A program made the translations under genes and the position numbers. From Alphaproteobacteria bacterium (GTDB lineage Bacteria > Pseudomonadota > Alphaproteobacteria > Rs-D84): a DNA stretch of 37,651 bases. The notes under the pieces were generated by a model. The model did not search any database, was not told where the DNA came from, and worked only from the letters and a program-made list of their open reading frames with translations. This document shows positions 21,946 to 30,083 of this stretch, one piece after another. Every line of letters begins with the position of its first letter. Within the stretch, counting starts at the first letter, position 1. The stretch covers positions 1-37,651 of the forward strand of contig JAFSDI010000035.1 of assembly GCA_017436325.1 (NCBI GenBank). Reading direction: 5' to 3'.

Positions 21946-22601
21946 TGGAAAAAATACCTGAAAAATTTTTAAACACTGACGGAACATTAAATTCAGACGC
22001 ATTACTAAAGTCATATACAGAACTTGAAAAAAAGATAGGTACAATGGTCAGTGTTCCTGATTCAGAATCGGATGAAAAGACACGCTTAAAATTTAATCGT
22101 GCAATTGGTGTTCCAGACACCGCATCTGAATATCCAAAAAATAGTTTATATGATGATCAGAATTTGCATCAGAAATTTTTTGAAATAGGTTTAACAAAAA
22201 CACAAGTTGAAAAAATTTATGAAATTGCGAATGAATTTTTAGCACCTGTTATATCAGAACTATTTTCTGTCAGTGATGAAAATAATGCACTTTCAGAACT
22301 GCGAACTTTTTTTGGTGGCACAGAAAAAATGACAGAAGCAATGCGTGCAATAAACACATTTGGCGAACGGTTTTTACCACGCGAAGCATTTGATGAATTA
22401 TGTTGTACCCCCCAAGGAATACAAAGCATTTACAAGATGATGCAATCGATGGAACCTGATGTAAAAACAGATAAAAATTCGATACAAAATTTAACAGATT
22501 CTGATTTGCGTAATATGATGCGTGATCCAAAATATTGGCGTGACAACGACAGTGAATATATCAGAAAAATAGAAAACGGTTTTAAAAAATTATATTCATA
22601 A
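21945..22601 (+). CDS. Capsid scaffolding protein
   Basis: The 218-aa acidic, mostly helical protein reads LNSDALLKSYTELEKKIG near residue 18, the usual scaffold opening (an aLakSYxeLEkk pattern). It ends with LRNMMRDPKYWRDND, then YIRKIENGFKKLY. This matches podoviral scaffold C-termini, where a basic helix binds the capsid. It acts inside the procapsid and is released on maturation. It is in the expected place upstream of the capsid gene, but here a histone-like gene lies between them. Confidence 0.72.
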   Translation: MEKIPEKFLNTDGTLNSDALLKSYTELEKKIGTMVSVPDSESDEKTRLKFNRAIGVPDTASEYPKNSLYDDQNLHQKFFEIGLTKTQVEKIYEIANEFLAPVISELFSVSDENNALSELRTFFGGTEKMTEAMRAINTFGERFLPREAFDELCCTPQGIQSIYKMMQSMEPDVKTDKNSIQNLTDSDLRNMMRDPKYWRDNDSEYIRKIENGFKKLYS

Positions 22602-22712
22602 TATAAAAAAATTAAAATCTTCTTTACTAAGTTTTATGATTTATGATAAAGTAAAAATCAGGAACAAAAAAATGTTTGTTCTATCCAAACTTAATATTAA
22701 AGGAGAGAAGAA

Positions 22713-23132
22713 GTGTCTTGGTTCAATATTTTTAGAAAAAAAACAACGGTAACAAAAGTTGCTGAAAAACCGGTTGCCAAGAAAGCACCTGCAAAAAAAG
22801 CATCTGCAAAGAAAACCGCAGTAAAGAAAGCGCCTGCCAAAAAAGCAGTTGCAACAAAACCGGTTGCCAAGAAAGCACCTGCAAAAAAAGCAGTTGCAGC
22901 AAAACCAGTTGCCAAGAAAGCACCTGCTAAAAAAGCAGTTGCAACAAAGCCAGTTGCCAAGAAAGCGCCTGCAAAAAAAGCAGTTGCAACAAAACCAGTT
23001 GCCAAGAAAGCACCTGTAAAAAAAGCAGTTGCAACAAAACCAGTTGCCAAGAAAGCACCTGTAAAAAAAGCAGTTGCAACAAAACCAGTTGCTAAGAAAG
23101 CACCTGCAAAAAAAGTTGCAAAGAAAAAATAA
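22713..23132 (+). CDS. Histone H1-like Lys/Ala/Pro repeat protein
   Basis: A GTG start follows a strong AAAGGAG site. After a short [10 protein letters not shown] lead the 139-aa protein is almost entirely K, A, P, V and T, with six 15-residue units of the type [15 protein letters not shown]. Such tails bind DNA like eukaryotic H1, Chlamydia Hc2 or AlgP and are intrinsically disordered. It has its own terminator and probably its own promoter in the 111-base gap upstream. Its position between scaffold and capsid genes is unusual. Condensing packaged DNA is an attractive but untested role; simple host nucleoid function is the alternative. The reverse-strand frame is a repeat artefact. Confidence 0.82.
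   Translation: MSWFNIFRKKTTVTKVAEKPVAKKAPAKKASAKKTAVKKAPAKKAVATKPVAKKAPAKKAVAAKPVAKKAPAKKAVATKPVAKKAPAKKAVATKPVAKKAPVKKAVATKPVAKKAPVKKAVATKPVAKKAPAKKVAKKK
22848..23117 (+). repeat. Tandem 45-bp coding repeat, six copies
   Basis: Six in-frame 45-bp units, nearly identical, encode the [16 protein letters not shown] module. The high nucleotide identity suggests recent expansion or ongoing copy-number change. Confidence 0.9.
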
Positions 23133-23154
23133 AAAAACCTATACATAATTAAAG

Positions 23155-23179
23155 CCCGTGAAAAACTCACGGGTTTTTT
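23155..23179 (+). terminator. Terminator after the histone-like gene
   Basis: CCCGTGA, loop AAAAC and TCACGGG are followed by six T. Confidence 0.88.
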
Positions 23180-23184
23180 CTTAA

Positions 23185-23228
23185 AATATCAGTCAGTATT
23201 TGTGCACAGTCTGACTGATATTTTTTCT
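23185..23228. terminator. Second hairpin (bidirectional terminator-like)
   Basis: AATATCAGTCAG and CTGACTGATATT form a 12-bp stem around 14 bases, followed by T. It is the second terminator in a row before the capsid gene, separating capsid expression from upstream transcription. Confidence 0.7.
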
Positions 23229-23318
23229 TTGGATAATTCGTTTAAACAGCGAACCCGCTTTAAATTATTTTTTTGTTTTATGGCGCATTTATGCACAACC
23301 AAAAACATTAAATTTATC

Positions 23319-23343
23319 ACGATATTTATATCGTAATTATAAT
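23319..23343 (+). promoter_or_regulatory. Palindrome and -10 box upstream of the capsid gene
   Basis: ACGATATTTATATCGT (23319-23334) is a perfect 16-bp palindrome directly before TATAAT at 23338-23343. It sits where a -35 would be, so it may be an operator or activator site. AAAGG precedes the capsid ATG at 23365. Confidence 0.5.
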
Positions 23344-23364
23344 TTTAAACCAAAGGATTTTTTT

Positions 23365-24192
23365 ATGTCAGTTTCCATAGATAATGTATTTGTGAAACAA
23401 TTCGAAGCCGATGTTCATCTGGCATATCAACAGATGGGCACAAAATTGCGTTCTACTGTTCGCAGCAAAAGTGGGGTTGTTGGTGCATCTACTGTTTTTC
23501 AAAAAGTAGGTCGCGGTACAGCCAGTACAAAATCACGTCACGGTATTGTTCCAGTGATGAATTTAAATCATGAACCTGTTGAATGTCTGTTGCAAGATTA
23601 CTATGCGGGTGATTGGGTTGACAGTCTTGATGAATTAAAGACTAATATTGATGAACGTCGTGTTGTTGCCTCTGCGGGTGCATATGCACTGGGGCGCAAA
23701 ACAGATGAATTGATAATTAATGCGATGAATAATTCTACGGCATCTGTTGGTGATTATTCAACAGGTCTGACCAAGGACATAGTATTATCTGCACTGGAAG
23801 TTTTGAATACAAATGATGTACCAGATGATGGTCGTCGTTTTGCGGTTGTTGGTGTTCATCAGTGGAATGAATTATTGTCAATGGAAGAATTTGTTTCTGC
23901 AGATTATGTTGGTACTAACACACCGTTATTAAATGGTGCCGAAGCACGCAAATGGTTGGGTATTACATGGGTTTTGCATAATGGTCTGCCATTGTCAGGC
24001 ACTGATCGCGATTGCTTTATTTATCATTCATCCAGCATTGGTCACGCCTGTGGTCAAGAAGTCAAGACAGACATTTCGTGGCATGGTGAACGTGCTGCAA
24101 ACTTTATCAGTAACAGTATGTCCCAAGGTGCTGTTTTGATTGATGCAGATGGTATTGTTCGTGTCAAGTGTTCTGACGTTGCGAACGCATAA
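23365..24192 (+). CDS. Major capsid protein (podovirus type)
   Basis: The 275-aa protein opens with VFVKQFEADVHLAYQQMGTK, followed by LRSTVRSKSGVVGASTVFQK. This is the N-terminal arm of capsid proteins from T7-like phages with short genomes (HK97 fold). The middle has LQDYYAGDWVDSLDELKTNIDE and GAYALGRKTDELIINAM, both characteristic of the group, and the end has an A-domain-like NFISNSMSQGAVLIDADGIV. It forms the icosahedral shell. It is strongly supported by its position after the scaffold and before the head-tail genes. It is not truncated. Confidence 0.85.
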   Translation: MSVSIDNVFVKQFEADVHLAYQQMGTKLRSTVRSKSGVVGASTVFQKVGRGTASTKSRHGIVPVMNLNHEPVECLLQDYYAGDWVDSLDELKTNIDERRVVASAGAYALGRKTDELIINAMNNSTASVGDYSTGLTKDIVLSALEVLNTNDVPDDGRRFAVVGVHQWNELLSMEEFVSADYVGTNTPLLNGAEARKWLGITWVLHNGLPLSGTDRDCFIYHSSSIGHACGQEVKTDISWHGERAANFISNSMSQGAVLIDADGIVRVKCSDVANA

Positions 24193-24233
24193 AGATTTTC
24201 ACAATATAAACGATAACCAAAAGGAAAAAACAC

Positions 24234-24467
24234 ATGGCATTTCAGAATAAAAATTTATCTGTGATTGCGTATGCAAACGGCTTTACATTGTGGCATTACA
24301 GCAGTGCATCAGAAACATTATCTACAATAACTGCGAATGGTTATTTCAACAGTGTAAAGACATTGATGAACGTTGGTGACATAATTATTATTAATTCGTC
24401 AGACAACACTGCGATTAAGAAAATCAATGTAACAGAATTAAATGTTACGACTGTTGCGTTGGCATAG
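24234..24467 (+). CDS. Small virion-associated protein, 77 aa
   Basis: Not recognised by name. The protein is all-beta in appearance: SVIAYANGFTLWHY, then ITANGYFNSVKTLMNVGDII and ATNVT-like strands to the end. Proteins of this size and composition commonly follow the capsid gene in podoviruses as head decoration or fibre-like proteins. AAAGGA precedes the ATG. A GC hairpin (TGCCGG/CCGGCA near 24494-24519) follows and may reduce read-through to the tail genes. Confidence 0.6.
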   Translation: MAFQNKNLSVIAYANGFTLWHYSSASETLSTITANGYFNSVKTLMNVGDIIIINSSDNTAIKKINVTELNVTTVALA

Positions 24468-24555
24468 TTATTATTTTTTATCCAGATATTTATTGCCGGT
24501 CAACATCAGATTGGCCGGCATTAGTTTTATTTATAAAAACAATAAGGGTTAGAAG

Positions 24556-25074
24556 ATGCTTACAAAAATAGACTTATGTTCTATGGCATTATTGAAGTTA
24601 GGTGAAAATCCGATACAGTCTTTACAAGATGACAGTGTATCTGCAAAGTTATCACGCACCTTGTATGAACCTGTGATTGATGCTTTGTTGGCGATGCATC
24701 CGTGGCATTTTGCTATGTCGGAATTATCTTTGACCAAGAATACAGACGGACAATTTTTATTACCATCCGAAGTACTGCGTGTATTAAAATCAAGCGGTCA
24801 AATTATTGGTGACAAGATTTATTCTGATGCTGACAATATAACTATTTCAGCGATTGTACGCATATTACCTGAAAAGTTCCCCAGTTATTTTGTATCGCTT
24901 GCTGCCACGCGTTTAGCAATGGAATTTTGCGTACCACTACTTGGTGATCAGACAATATTCAGAATGTTGGTTGCATTGTATGAAAGCGAATTACAAACTG
25001 CGAAATTTATAGACAGTACAATATCTACTTCATCATCTATGGAAAACTTTTCATTAATAAACACGCGTTTTTAA
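24556..25074 (+). CDS. Tail tubular protein A-like (head-tail adaptor)
   Basis: The 172-aa protein opens IDLCSMALLKLGENPIQSL and has LYEPVIDALLAMHPWHFA, the hallmark of T7 gp11-like gatekeeper proteins in which a helical bundle docks onto the portal. The ends contain ALYESELQTAKF. It connects portal and tail nozzle. It is slightly short relative to typical 190-200 aa members but complete at both ends. Directly followed by the nozzle gene. Confidence 0.8.
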   Translation: MLTKIDLCSMALLKLGENPIQSLQDDSVSAKLSRTLYEPVIDALLAMHPWHFAMSELSLTKNTDGQFLLPSEVLRVLKSSGQIIGDKIYSDADNITISAIVRILPEKFPSYFVSLAATRLAMEFCVPLLGDQTIFRMLVALYESELQTAKFIDSTISTSSSMENFSLINTRF

Positions 25075-25091
25075 ATATGGGGGGATGAATA

Positions 25092-26807
25092 ATGGCAGAT
25101 TTTATAAAAACACAAAACAGTTTTGCAAATGGTGCGGTCGCTCCTGAATTTTATGCGAATGATAACATTAATGGTTTATCGTGTTTACAGAATATGGATG
25201 TATTATCTGGTGGTGGGATTTCTCGTCGTGCTGGTTTAGTCAGTGTTGACAAATTATCCGGTCGCGCGCGTCTGTTTTCATTTTCTGTATCATCTGATGA
25301 TGAATACTTGATAGTTTTAACTGATTATCATATGGACATATATCTAAACGAAAGACTAATTTCAGATATTGATACGCCGTGGTCGTATTCAGACTTGTCG
25401 CACATTCAATGTGCCCAACGATTTGACACGATGATATTTGTACATCCTGATTATCCACCACAAACACTGCAAAAAAATTCAAGTGGCTTTGCATTAAGTG
25501 AATTTTCATTTTCCAGAAATGAATCAGATTTAACAACAAATGCGCCATTTGTTCGCTTTGATGACACAATTGGTATAACAATTAAAGTTGATGCATATGA
25601 ATCTGTAACCAATGCAGCAAAGTTCACCACGAATCAAGATTTTTGGACACCCGATAATATTCTTGGAATATTTACATTGTTGGGACATCAGTGGGTAATA
25701 TCTGAATATATCAGTCCCAGACAGGTTATTGCGACAACTAATAGTGTTTATTCTTTGCCATCGTCACCTGTATCTGACTGGCAAGAGATAGCATTCAGTC
25801 GTACCCGTGGCTGGCCATGCAGTATCACATTTCATCAAGACAGATTAGTCTTTGGTGGTACGCGCAGTTGGGCTGGTGGTATATGGTTATCTCAGGTTGG
25901 TCGACATAATAACTTTAATTCCGGCACAGGTCTAGATGACGAGGCTATTTTTATCTCTCTACAGTCGCAGCAACGTCAGCAGATATGTACAGTTGTCAGT
26001 GCTGACAATCTGCAAATATTAACAACTACGGGTGAATGGGCGATATCGTGCAAACCATTAACACCATCGTCTGTTGATATTCAGCAACATACATCAGTTG
26101 GATCGTATACTGCGTGTTGTTTATCGCCACAACAGATAGAAGGCACAACGATATTTGTTGCTGGGAACGGTTGTGATATACGTGAATTAAGTCTTGATAA
26201 TTTATCAGAAACATACAGTGCGAATGACTTATGTGCTTTATCAAAGCATTTAATTTCATCGCCAACAGACATTTCATACAATGCATCATTACGTCGTTTA
26301 TATATTGTAAACCAAGACGGTTCAATGGCAGTATTAAATAAAAATACATCACTTGGTATTTCTGCGTGGGGAACATACCAGACAAAAGGTTCATTCTTAT
26401 CTGTTTGTGTTTGTGGTACCAAGACATATGTAATAGTTTTACGTGGCACAGATGTATGTCTTGAATATTTTGATTCTTCTGCTATGCAGGATGCGGATGA
26501 ATACAGTTTTTCATTTATGGCATCAGGTTTACCAATTCGTGCATCGGGTCATAACGTGTCGCGCCTAAGATTACGCAAGATAAGTTCACGTGTATTAGAC
26601 ACCAAATCAATATGCATAAACAATCATCGTATCGCATTACCTAATGAAATTTACAATACTGGTACATCTGGTTATTCTGGTGATGTATCTGTAAATTTAT
26701 TGGGTACATCGTCTGAAACTATGAAGTCTGTATGGTCGATTCATGGCAATGAACCGTACCCTGCAACGATTTTATCAATCACATTGTATGGTTGGTATAC
26801 GGTATAA
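25092..26807 (+). CDS. Tail tubular protein B-like (tail nozzle)
   Basis: The 571-aa protein starts IKTQNSFANGAVAPEFYAND, then NGLSCLQNMDVLSGGGISRRAG, the standard nozzle opening of T7 gp12-like proteins. Further typical segments are TRGWPCSITFHQDRLVFGGT and ISLQSQQRQQICTVVSADNLQILTTTGEW, parts of the beta-propeller-like body. It is shorter than T7 gp12 (about 790 aa) but similar to nozzle proteins of small podoviruses and has no internal break. It is required for DNA delivery through the short tail. AGGGGG-like GGGGGG lies before the start. Confidence 0.85.
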   Translation: MADFIKTQNSFANGAVAPEFYANDNINGLSCLQNMDVLSGGGISRRAGLVSVDKLSGRARLFSFSVSSDDEYLIVLTDYHMDIYLNERLISDIDTPWSYSDLSHIQCAQRFDTMIFVHPDYPPQTLQKNSSGFALSEFSFSRNESDLTTNAPFVRFDDTIGITIKVDAYESVTNAAKFTTNQDFWTPDNILGIFTLLGHQWVISEYISPRQVIATTNSVYSLPSSPVSDWQEIAFSRTRGWPCSITFHQDRLVFGGTRSWAGGIWLSQVGRHNNFNSGTGLDDEAIFISLQSQQRQQICTVVSADNLQILTTTGEWAISCKPLTPSSVDIQQHTSVGSYTACCLSPQQIEGTTIFVAGNGCDIRELSLDNLSETYSANDLCALSKHLISSPTDISYNASLRRLYIVNQDGSMAVLNKNTSLGISAWGTYQTKGSFLSVCVCGTKTYVIVLRGTDVCLEYFDSSAMQDADEYSFSFMASGLPIRASGHNVSRLRLRKISSRVLDTKSICINNHRIALPNEIYNTGTSGYSGDVSVNLLGTSSETMKSVWSIHGNEPYPATILSITLYGWYTV

Positions 26808-26836
26808 AAATTCACATAAAACAAAGGAAATAAAAA

Positions 26837-27184
26837 ATGGGACAACTTGTATCTGATATAACAGAAATCTTGGATTACAAAGATGCCAAGAAATCAACAG
26901 AAAAACAGCGCCAAGAAATCTTAGCGCAAATGGCGGCAGATAAAACAGAAAAAACAAACCTTGTAAAAAAAACATTGGCTGCCCAACGTGCAAAGTATGG
27001 TGCATCTGGTCGTTCATCTAATGGTATAACCGAAGGAAAAGTATTGCAACGTTTGCGTGATGAAACATCTGCACCATATATGGAAAAGCGTCGTGCAAAT
27101 CTTGAAAAATTAAAAAAAGCACAAACCAAGAAACCAAATTTATTAAAATCTATTTTATCCAGATTTGATGATATTGTTGGCTAA
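26837..27184 (+). CDS. Hypothetical virion-region protein, 115 aa
   Basis: A highly charged, helical protein (KSTEKQRQEILAQMAADKTE, then AAQRAKYGASGRSSNGITEG). The central glycine/serine linker separates two helices. Proteins like this are often found after the nozzle gene in alphaproteobacterial podovirus-like elements, but I cannot name the family. An internal virion or assembly protein is plausible by position only. AAAGGAA lies before the ATG. Confidence 0.6.
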   Translation: MGQLVSDITEILDYKDAKKSTEKQRQEILAQMAADKTEKTNLVKKTLAAQRAKYGASGRSSNGITEGKVLQRLRDETSAPYMEKRRANLEKLKKAQTKKPNLLKSILSRFDDIVG

Positions 27185-27198
27185 GAACGGGGTAGATT

Positions 27199-27750
27199 AT
27201 GTATAAAGTTTCATATATTGCTGATGGTACAACGACTGAATTTATATTCAGTTTCCCATTCTTTCAAACTGCTGATATTCGTGTTGCGATAAACGGTGTT
27301 GTATCGCATTCTGATTTTAGTTATTCTGTTATACCCAATGATGACTTCAGTGGTGGCAACATAGTATTTGATATTGCGCCAGAAAATGGTATTTGCATTG
27401 ACATATTTCGTCAAATATCATTGTCACGCATAATCGACTATCAGCCAACTGGCAGAATAGACCCAGAAGATTTGAATACAGATTTCAATTTTCTGCTTGC
27501 AGCCTTTCAAGATTTGCGTTCTGTTGAGGTTGATTTAGATGAATGGGTGAACAGGCACGATGAAATAAAATCATTAATAGATTATACAAATAACTTGATT
27601 AATGACAAATTATCAGGTGGCGCAGTTCTGGGGTTATACAGGAATTTATTAACCGTCTTAGAAAACGCGTTGCCAAAGCTAATAAATGATTATGGTTTAA
27701 TAACACAAGTCGCGCCGAACGAAAACCTAGATGATTACGGAATTTTATAA
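27199..27750 (+). CDS. Tail fibre protein, T7 fibre N-terminal type
   Basis: The 183-aa protein reads YKVSYIADGTTTEFIFSFPF and then FQTADIRVAINGVV, FDIAPENG and IDIFRQ, the pattern of the phage T7 tail-fibre N-terminal domain that anchors the fibre to the tail. After it comes DPEDLNTDFNFLLAAFQDL and a coiled region, but no receptor-binding tip, so the fibre is a bare anchor or needs a separate tip protein. It overlaps the start of the terminase fragment by 20 bases, indicating coupling. Confidence 0.78.
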   Translation: MYKVSYIADGTTTEFIFSFPFFQTADIRVAINGVVSHSDFSYSVIPNDDFSGGNIVFDIAPENGICIDIFRQISLSRIIDYQPTGRIDPEDLNTDFNFLLAAFQDLRSVEVDLDEWVNRHDEIKSLIDYTNNLINDKLSGGAVLGLYRNLLTVLENALPKLINDYGLITQVAPNENLDDYGIL

Positions 27751-28327
27751 GTTTTTTGATATCTGGAATAATATTCTTGGGTTTCAAACACCTGCGCATC
27801 ATCGGCAAATAATAGAATTTTTGTATTCTGTGCTATCAGAAGCACCACATCGTGGATTATTAATGGCATTTCGTCATTCTGGTAAATCAACAGTTGTTGG
27901 GATTTTTGTCGCCTGTGTATTATATCTTCGTCCACAGTCACGTATTCTAGTTTTGTCTGCAGAATCATCATTGGCATCGCGTATGGTATCGCATATTCGT
28001 CATATTTTGGAAAACCATCCATGGTGTTCGGACTTAGTCCCAGCAAATCGTCGTGAATGGTCATCTGGTCGCATAACTGTAAATCGGCCACTTGGGATAC
28101 GCGAACCGTCTGTAATATGTCAGGGGATTCATGGTAATATAACAGGTATGCGTGCAGATTTGATTATCTGCGATGATATAGAGGTTCCAAATACATCAAA
28201 TACACCACAAAAGCGCGAATTTTTACGAGAAAGATTGCGTGAACTAGATTTTATCTTGTCGCCGAATGGTGCGATTGTATACATTGGTACCCCGCATACA
28301 TATGACACAATTTATCGCACAGATTAG
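27731..28327 (+). CDS. Terminase large subunit, N-terminal ATPase part (split gene)
   Basis: A 198-aa fragment holds the whole packaging motor domain: Walker A-like AFRHSGKST (residues 46-54), Walker B DLIICDDIE (143-151) and the coupling motif GTP (186-188). It then stops after DTIYRTD. A normal terminase continues here into a nuclease domain, which is encoded 3.3 kb away at 31648. The frame is clean, so it may still yield a motor protein. The TAG stop shares bases with the stop of the opposite-strand 212-aa gene, marking the insertion border exactly at this spot. Confidence 0.88.
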   Translation: MITEFYKFFDIWNNILGFQTPAHHRQIIEFLYSVLSEAPHRGLLMAFRHSGKSTVVGIFVACVLYLRPQSRILVLSAESSLASRMVSHIRHILENHPWCSDLVPANRREWSSGRITVNRPLGIREPSVICQGIHGNITGMRADLIICDDIEVPNTSNTPQKREFLRERLRELDFILSPNGAIVYIGTPHTYDTIYRTD

Positions 28328-28962
28328 TTTATTGAGCTGATAAATTTACGCAGCTTATCCAGTAATTCAGTTCCTGCATTTCCGAATAACGGCAAATATG
28401 TTTCATATTCTGGCATATCGGCTTGGACTTGTGCACGAACACGGTCTGTCAGTGGTGTATTGATAATTTCACTTGCGGTATTCCAGAATTTGTATGCGTT
28501 ATATGTTTTTAAAATAGATTCAAATTTTGGCAGCAAATTTGGTCGTTGTGATAATGCGGTACGAATTGCAACGGGCCATTCATTACCAAAGTTTTGCACA
28601 ACCCCCGTCCCCAGAAACATATCCAGTCCGGTTTGATCTGGTGTAAAGCGCAATATTGCATCTTCCAGTTCTGTCCATTGGTCGTGTGTCAACATTATTG
28701 GTGCGATTGATTCCATCATTTGTCCCCCATAAGGTAACAATTCAGAATCGATTGAATCCATTTTGGTTTTTCCTCTGCGCAGATTTTCTATGTGTCGAAC
28801 AAGCATTTTTCCTGTTGGCATTTCACGCAGCTCTTTGATAACATCGTCGGTTGCTTCGTTGACAAAGACCGTATTAACAGCGGCCCAACCACCAATAATG
28901 ACATGTTCTTGGCGATAAAGATTTAACAACTTTAATGCAATTGCATTTGTTTTGGTATTCAT
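28324..28962 (-). CDS. Hypothetical protein, 212 aa
   Basis: Not recognised. It is mostly helical, with no signal peptide or catalytic signature. Segments such as IIGGWAAVNTVFVNEAT and RFTPDQTGLDMFLGTGVV stand out. AAAGGAGAGAG precedes the ATG at 28962. It is downstream of the HTH gene on the same strand with a 37-base gap, so the two probably form an operon. Its stop codon overlaps the terminase fragment's stop codon. Confidence 0.72.
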   Translation of the reverse strand: MNTKTNAIALKLLNLYRQEHVIIGGWAAVNTVFVNEATDDVIKELREMPTGKMLVRHIENLRRGKTKMDSIDSELLPYGGQMMESIAPIMLTHDQWTELEDAILRFTPDQTGLDMFLGTGVVQNFGNEWPVAIRTALSQRPNLLPKFESILKTYNAYKFWNTASEIINTPLTDRVRAQVQADMPEYETYLPLFGNAGTELLDKLRKFISSIN

Positions 28963-28999
28963 TGGGCTCTCTCCTTTGGTGTGTTATTGGCTTGTTGTA

Positions 29000-30007
29000 T
29001 TATTCCATAACAATCATAACAACCTTGTGCATAGTTTGTGCTGTAATTTTTTCTTCGGGCGAAGACAACTGTCCATAAATCTTGCCTTTTGAATCTTGTT
29101 TTACGACTGCGATATGTGCATTAACTTGTGTTTCTGCATCTAAAACATCAAAGTCTGTATCAATAAAGACAGCCAAGTCACCAACATTAACAGCCTCTGT
29201 TGTATTTGCGAATAAATGAGATTTTTCAGGAATAATCCCCCCCAGTCGTTTAGAATTTGGGACAACTGCATATATGCCTTGTTTACCTTCTAAATCCAAT
29301 GGGGCAACAATCATATTTTTATCAGATTTTTTCAATGCGATTACCTTACCTGATGGCATACCGAACACTGGCACCAATTTTTTACGTGCGCTGTCATACA
29401 ATTTTGCGCCATACAAATTGCTGTGCATATTTATTCCTGACATTGGGTTTCCTGGTTCCAGGACAGATTTTACACGTTCTTTAACCTTGTTAATATGCTT
29501 TGCCAGTTCGCCAGATTTATACAATTCAGCGATTTTATCAAACATTGCCTCTGCATTTAGTGCAAAAGACTTTGCCAATGGTTCTATTTCATTTACATAA
29601 ATTTCACGTTGTCCGACCTCTATCTTATGATAAACAGACAATGTCATACCTGCATCTTTTGCGGCTTGTGCAATAGTTTTACCATTTTGTTGGCGAATTT
29701 TACGCAGTCCACTGCCGAATATTTTCAGACCGCTATTTTCATTATCATTCAATCTGCGTTTAATTTCATTTTGCCATTGGTCGGCAACATCATCTGATTC
29801 CTTGATAAATATATCAGACAGTTTACATCCCAGTATATTACAGATGTTTAAAAGTTGCTTTTGATTTAATCTGCGCACACCTTTCTCGATTTTTGACACT
29901 GCCGACAAAGACAGACCTGTCTTACGTGCCAGTTCAGTCATTTTCATTCCGGTTGCTAAACGAATATTTCGTATATTATTTGGAAAGATGATTTCTTCTT
30001 GTGCCAT
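29000..30007 (-). CDS. Double XRE-family HTH regulator with S24-like C-terminal half
   Basis: The 335-aa protein has two XRE helix-turn-helix domains: MTELARKTGLSLSAVSKIEKG at residues about 20-40, and TIAQAAKDAGMTLSVYHKIE at about 115-135. The C-terminal part (GIYAVVPNSKRLGGIIPEKS, later NVGDLAVFID and AHIAVVKQD) has the strand order of LexA/S24 folds, although the catalytic Ser/Lys pair is not certain. This resembles phage CI-like repressors. The start 30007 is chosen for its AGGAG site; upstream ATGs lie in the promoter. The promoter carries a TTGAC/GTCAA inverted repeat, fitting autorepression. Confidence 0.82.
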   Translation of the reverse strand: MAQEEIIFPNNIRNIRLATGMKMTELARKTGLSLSAVSKIEKGVRRLNQKQLLNICNILGCKLSDIFIKESDDVADQWQNEIKRRLNDNENSGLKIFGSGLRKIRQQNGKTIAQAAKDAGMTLSVYHKIEVGQREIYVNEIEPLAKSFALNAEAMFDKIAELYKSGELAKHINKVKERVKSVLEPGNPMSGINMHSNLYGAKLYDSARKKLVPVFGMPSGKVIALKKSDKNMIVAPLDLEGKQGIYAVVPNSKRLGGIIPEKSHLFANTTEAVNVGDLAVFIDTDFDVLDAETQVNAHIAVVKQDSKGKIYGQLSSPEEKITAQTMHKVVMIVME

Positions 30008-30022
30008 GGCAAAACTCCTGAC

Positions 30023-30052
30023 TATATAATTACTTGACAAAATAATAGTCAA
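30023..30052 (-). promoter_or_regulatory. Promoter and operator-like repeat of the HTH gene
   Basis: On the reverse strand TTGACT, 18 bp, TATATA. Inverted arms TTGAC (30034-30038) and GTCAA (30048-30052), 9 bases apart, overlap the -35. Confidence 0.6.
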
Positions 30053-30083
30053 AATTTACAGACAGTGCAAGCAAAATAATTAA

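Noticed and set aside
22697-23170. 157-aa hydrophobic open frame opposite the histone-like gene
   Set aside because: It is the mirror image of the Lys/Ala/Pro repeat and has no ribosome site.
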